From positions 1 through 6,710 of the forward strand of contig CAKVBE010000053.1 of the NCBI GenBank assembly GCA_934725005.1: 6,710 bases of DNA, written 5' to 3'. The DNA is from an uncultured Rickettsiales bacterium. Its GTDB lineage: Bacteria; Pseudomonadota; Alphaproteobacteria; Rickettsiales; UBA1997. Under the pieces are notes generated by a model. The model did no database searches. It saw only the letters and a list, made by a program, of their open reading frames with translations, and was not told the origin of the DNA. Positions 5,912-6,710 of the stretch are shown here, in pieces; the first letter of the stretch is position 1; every line of letters starts with the position of its first letter. Position numbers and translations under genes: made by a program.

Positions 5912-6710
5912 TTATACATTAAATCTAAAGTGAAAAATATCACCATCTTTTACTATATAATCTTTTCCTTCCAGCCTTAACTTACCAGCATTTCTACAAG
6001 CTTCTTCACTACCATACTTTAAATAATCTTCACAACTTATTGTTTCCGCTTTTATGAAACCTTTTTCAAAATCAGTATGAATCACACCAGCTGCCTGTGG
6101 AGCTGTTGAATTTTTTTGAACAGTCCATACATGCGCCTCTTTTGGTCCGACTGTAAAAAAACTTATCAAATCTAATAGATTACACGCAATTTTTATGATT
6201 TTATTTAATCCTTTTTCTTCTAATCCAAGTGTTCCTAAAAACTCTTTTTTCTCTTCTTCTGAATCTAACAAAGCTATTTCTGATTCAACTTTTGCCGATA
6301 TGTTTGTCGAAATCGAACCAATTTTTTTAGCATATTCTTCAACTAGTTTTGTATAATTATTTCCTGTTGTTACGCTATTTTCATCAACATTACATATAAA
6401 AAACTGTTTTTTTGATGTTAAAAGTTGAAGCATTCTAAAATCTTTTTCTTCTTCCTTTTGAATTTCTGTGTTAATAGCTGGTTCTCCTTTATTTAGCACA
6501 TCAATTACTTTTTTTATTAAATTTACTTGTGCCACTAATGCTTTATCTCCATTTCTAGATTTTTTCTCTATATTTGGCAATCTTTTTTCTAAACTTTCTA
6601 AATCAGATAAAATCAATTCCGTTTGTATTAATTCTATATCCCTAATTGGATCAATATTACCTTCAACATGACTTATATCATTATCTTCAAAACACCTTAC
6701 AACATTGGCT
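5912..6710 (-). CDS. ychF: Ribosome-binding ATPase YchF (OLA1 family), N-terminus beyond the window
   Basis: YchF is an Obg-related P-loop NTPase that prefers ATP over GTP and associates with ribosomes; it has roles in translation and stress response. About 265 codons are visible, open to the right edge, against about 363 in complete homologues. The P-loop and switch regions therefore lie outside the window. The fragment begins ANVVRCFEDNDISHVEGNID, a conserved YchF stretch from the G domain. It continues through ELILSDLESLEKR, a coiled-coil insert, and FFICNVDE, which holds the NxxE motif that replaces NKxD and gives ATP preference. The C-terminal part has FTVGPKEAHVWTV, TAPQAAGVIHTDFEKGFIKAE and the ending GKDYIVKDGDIFHFRFNV of the TGS domain. 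The TTG at 6616 is an internal codon and not the start, because clear YchF homology continues upstream of it. The stop codon is 15 bp before the next gene, so the two are probably co-transcribed. Confidence 0.96.
   Translation of the reverse strand, partial: ANVVRCFEDNDISHVEGNIDPIRDIELIQTELILSDLESLEKRLPNIEKKSRNGDKALVAQVNLIKKVIDVLNKGEPAINTEIQKEEEKDFRMLQLLTSKKQFFICNVDENSVTTGNNYTKLVEEYAKKIGSISTNISAKVESEIALLDSEEEKKEFLGTLGLEEKGLNKIIKIACNLLDLISFFTVGPKEAHVWTVQKNSTAPQAAGVIHTDFEKGFIKAETISCEDYLKYGSEEACRNAGKLRLEGKDYIVKDGDIFHFRFNV

Noticed and set aside
5912..6616. A separate 234-aa gene starting at the TTG at 6616.
   Set aside because: Clear YchF sequence continues upstream in the same frame to the window edge, so the TTG is an internal Leu codon.

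Overview
The window is AT-rich (coding parts roughly 25-30% G+C by eye) and gene-dense, with short intergenic gaps. It carries five complete protein genes and one gene cut by the right edge. The RadA, MurJ and YchF sequences are of bacterial type. The MurJ N-terminus (KLPNFFRSIFAEGAFNSAF) and a secreted ankyrin-repeat protein suggest a Gram-negative, perhaps host-associated, low-GC alphaproteobacterium. That assignment is inference only. No tRNA, rRNA, CRISPR array, transposase or phage gene was found.

Layout, left to right. Positions 1-307 hold no convincing gene. They contain a short direct repeat at the extreme left, then a clearly GC-richer block (about 44% G+C over 61-200) made of two related hairpin units facing each other, then plain AT-rich DNA. 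Next, on the minus strand, come radA (308-1693) and, upstream of it, an exported lysine/glutamate-rich protein ending in ankyrin repeats (1762-3138). A perfect 12-bp inverted repeat in the gap between them runs into the radA start codon. A 46-bp divergent gap separates the ankyrin gene from murJ (3185-4741, plus strand), the lipid II flippase and the only plus-strand gene. A 127-bp convergent gap follows. The right third is a tight minus-strand operon read from the right edge leftwards: ychF (incomplete), then a membrane-anchored trypsin/HtrA-fold protein that seems to have lost its whole catalytic triad (5114-5896), then a small DUF167/YggU-family protein (4869-5117) whose ATG overlaps the previous stop codon as ATGA.

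The genes do not form one pathway. RadA acts in recombination and repair, MurJ in cell-wall synthesis, and YchF in ribosome-associated nucleotide hydrolysis. The less ordinary items are the probable pseudoprotease coupled to ychF and DUF167, the exported ankyrin protein, the paired-hairpin intergenic repeat, and the inverted repeat at the radA start. Most genes here lack a recognisable Shine-Dalgarno sequence.
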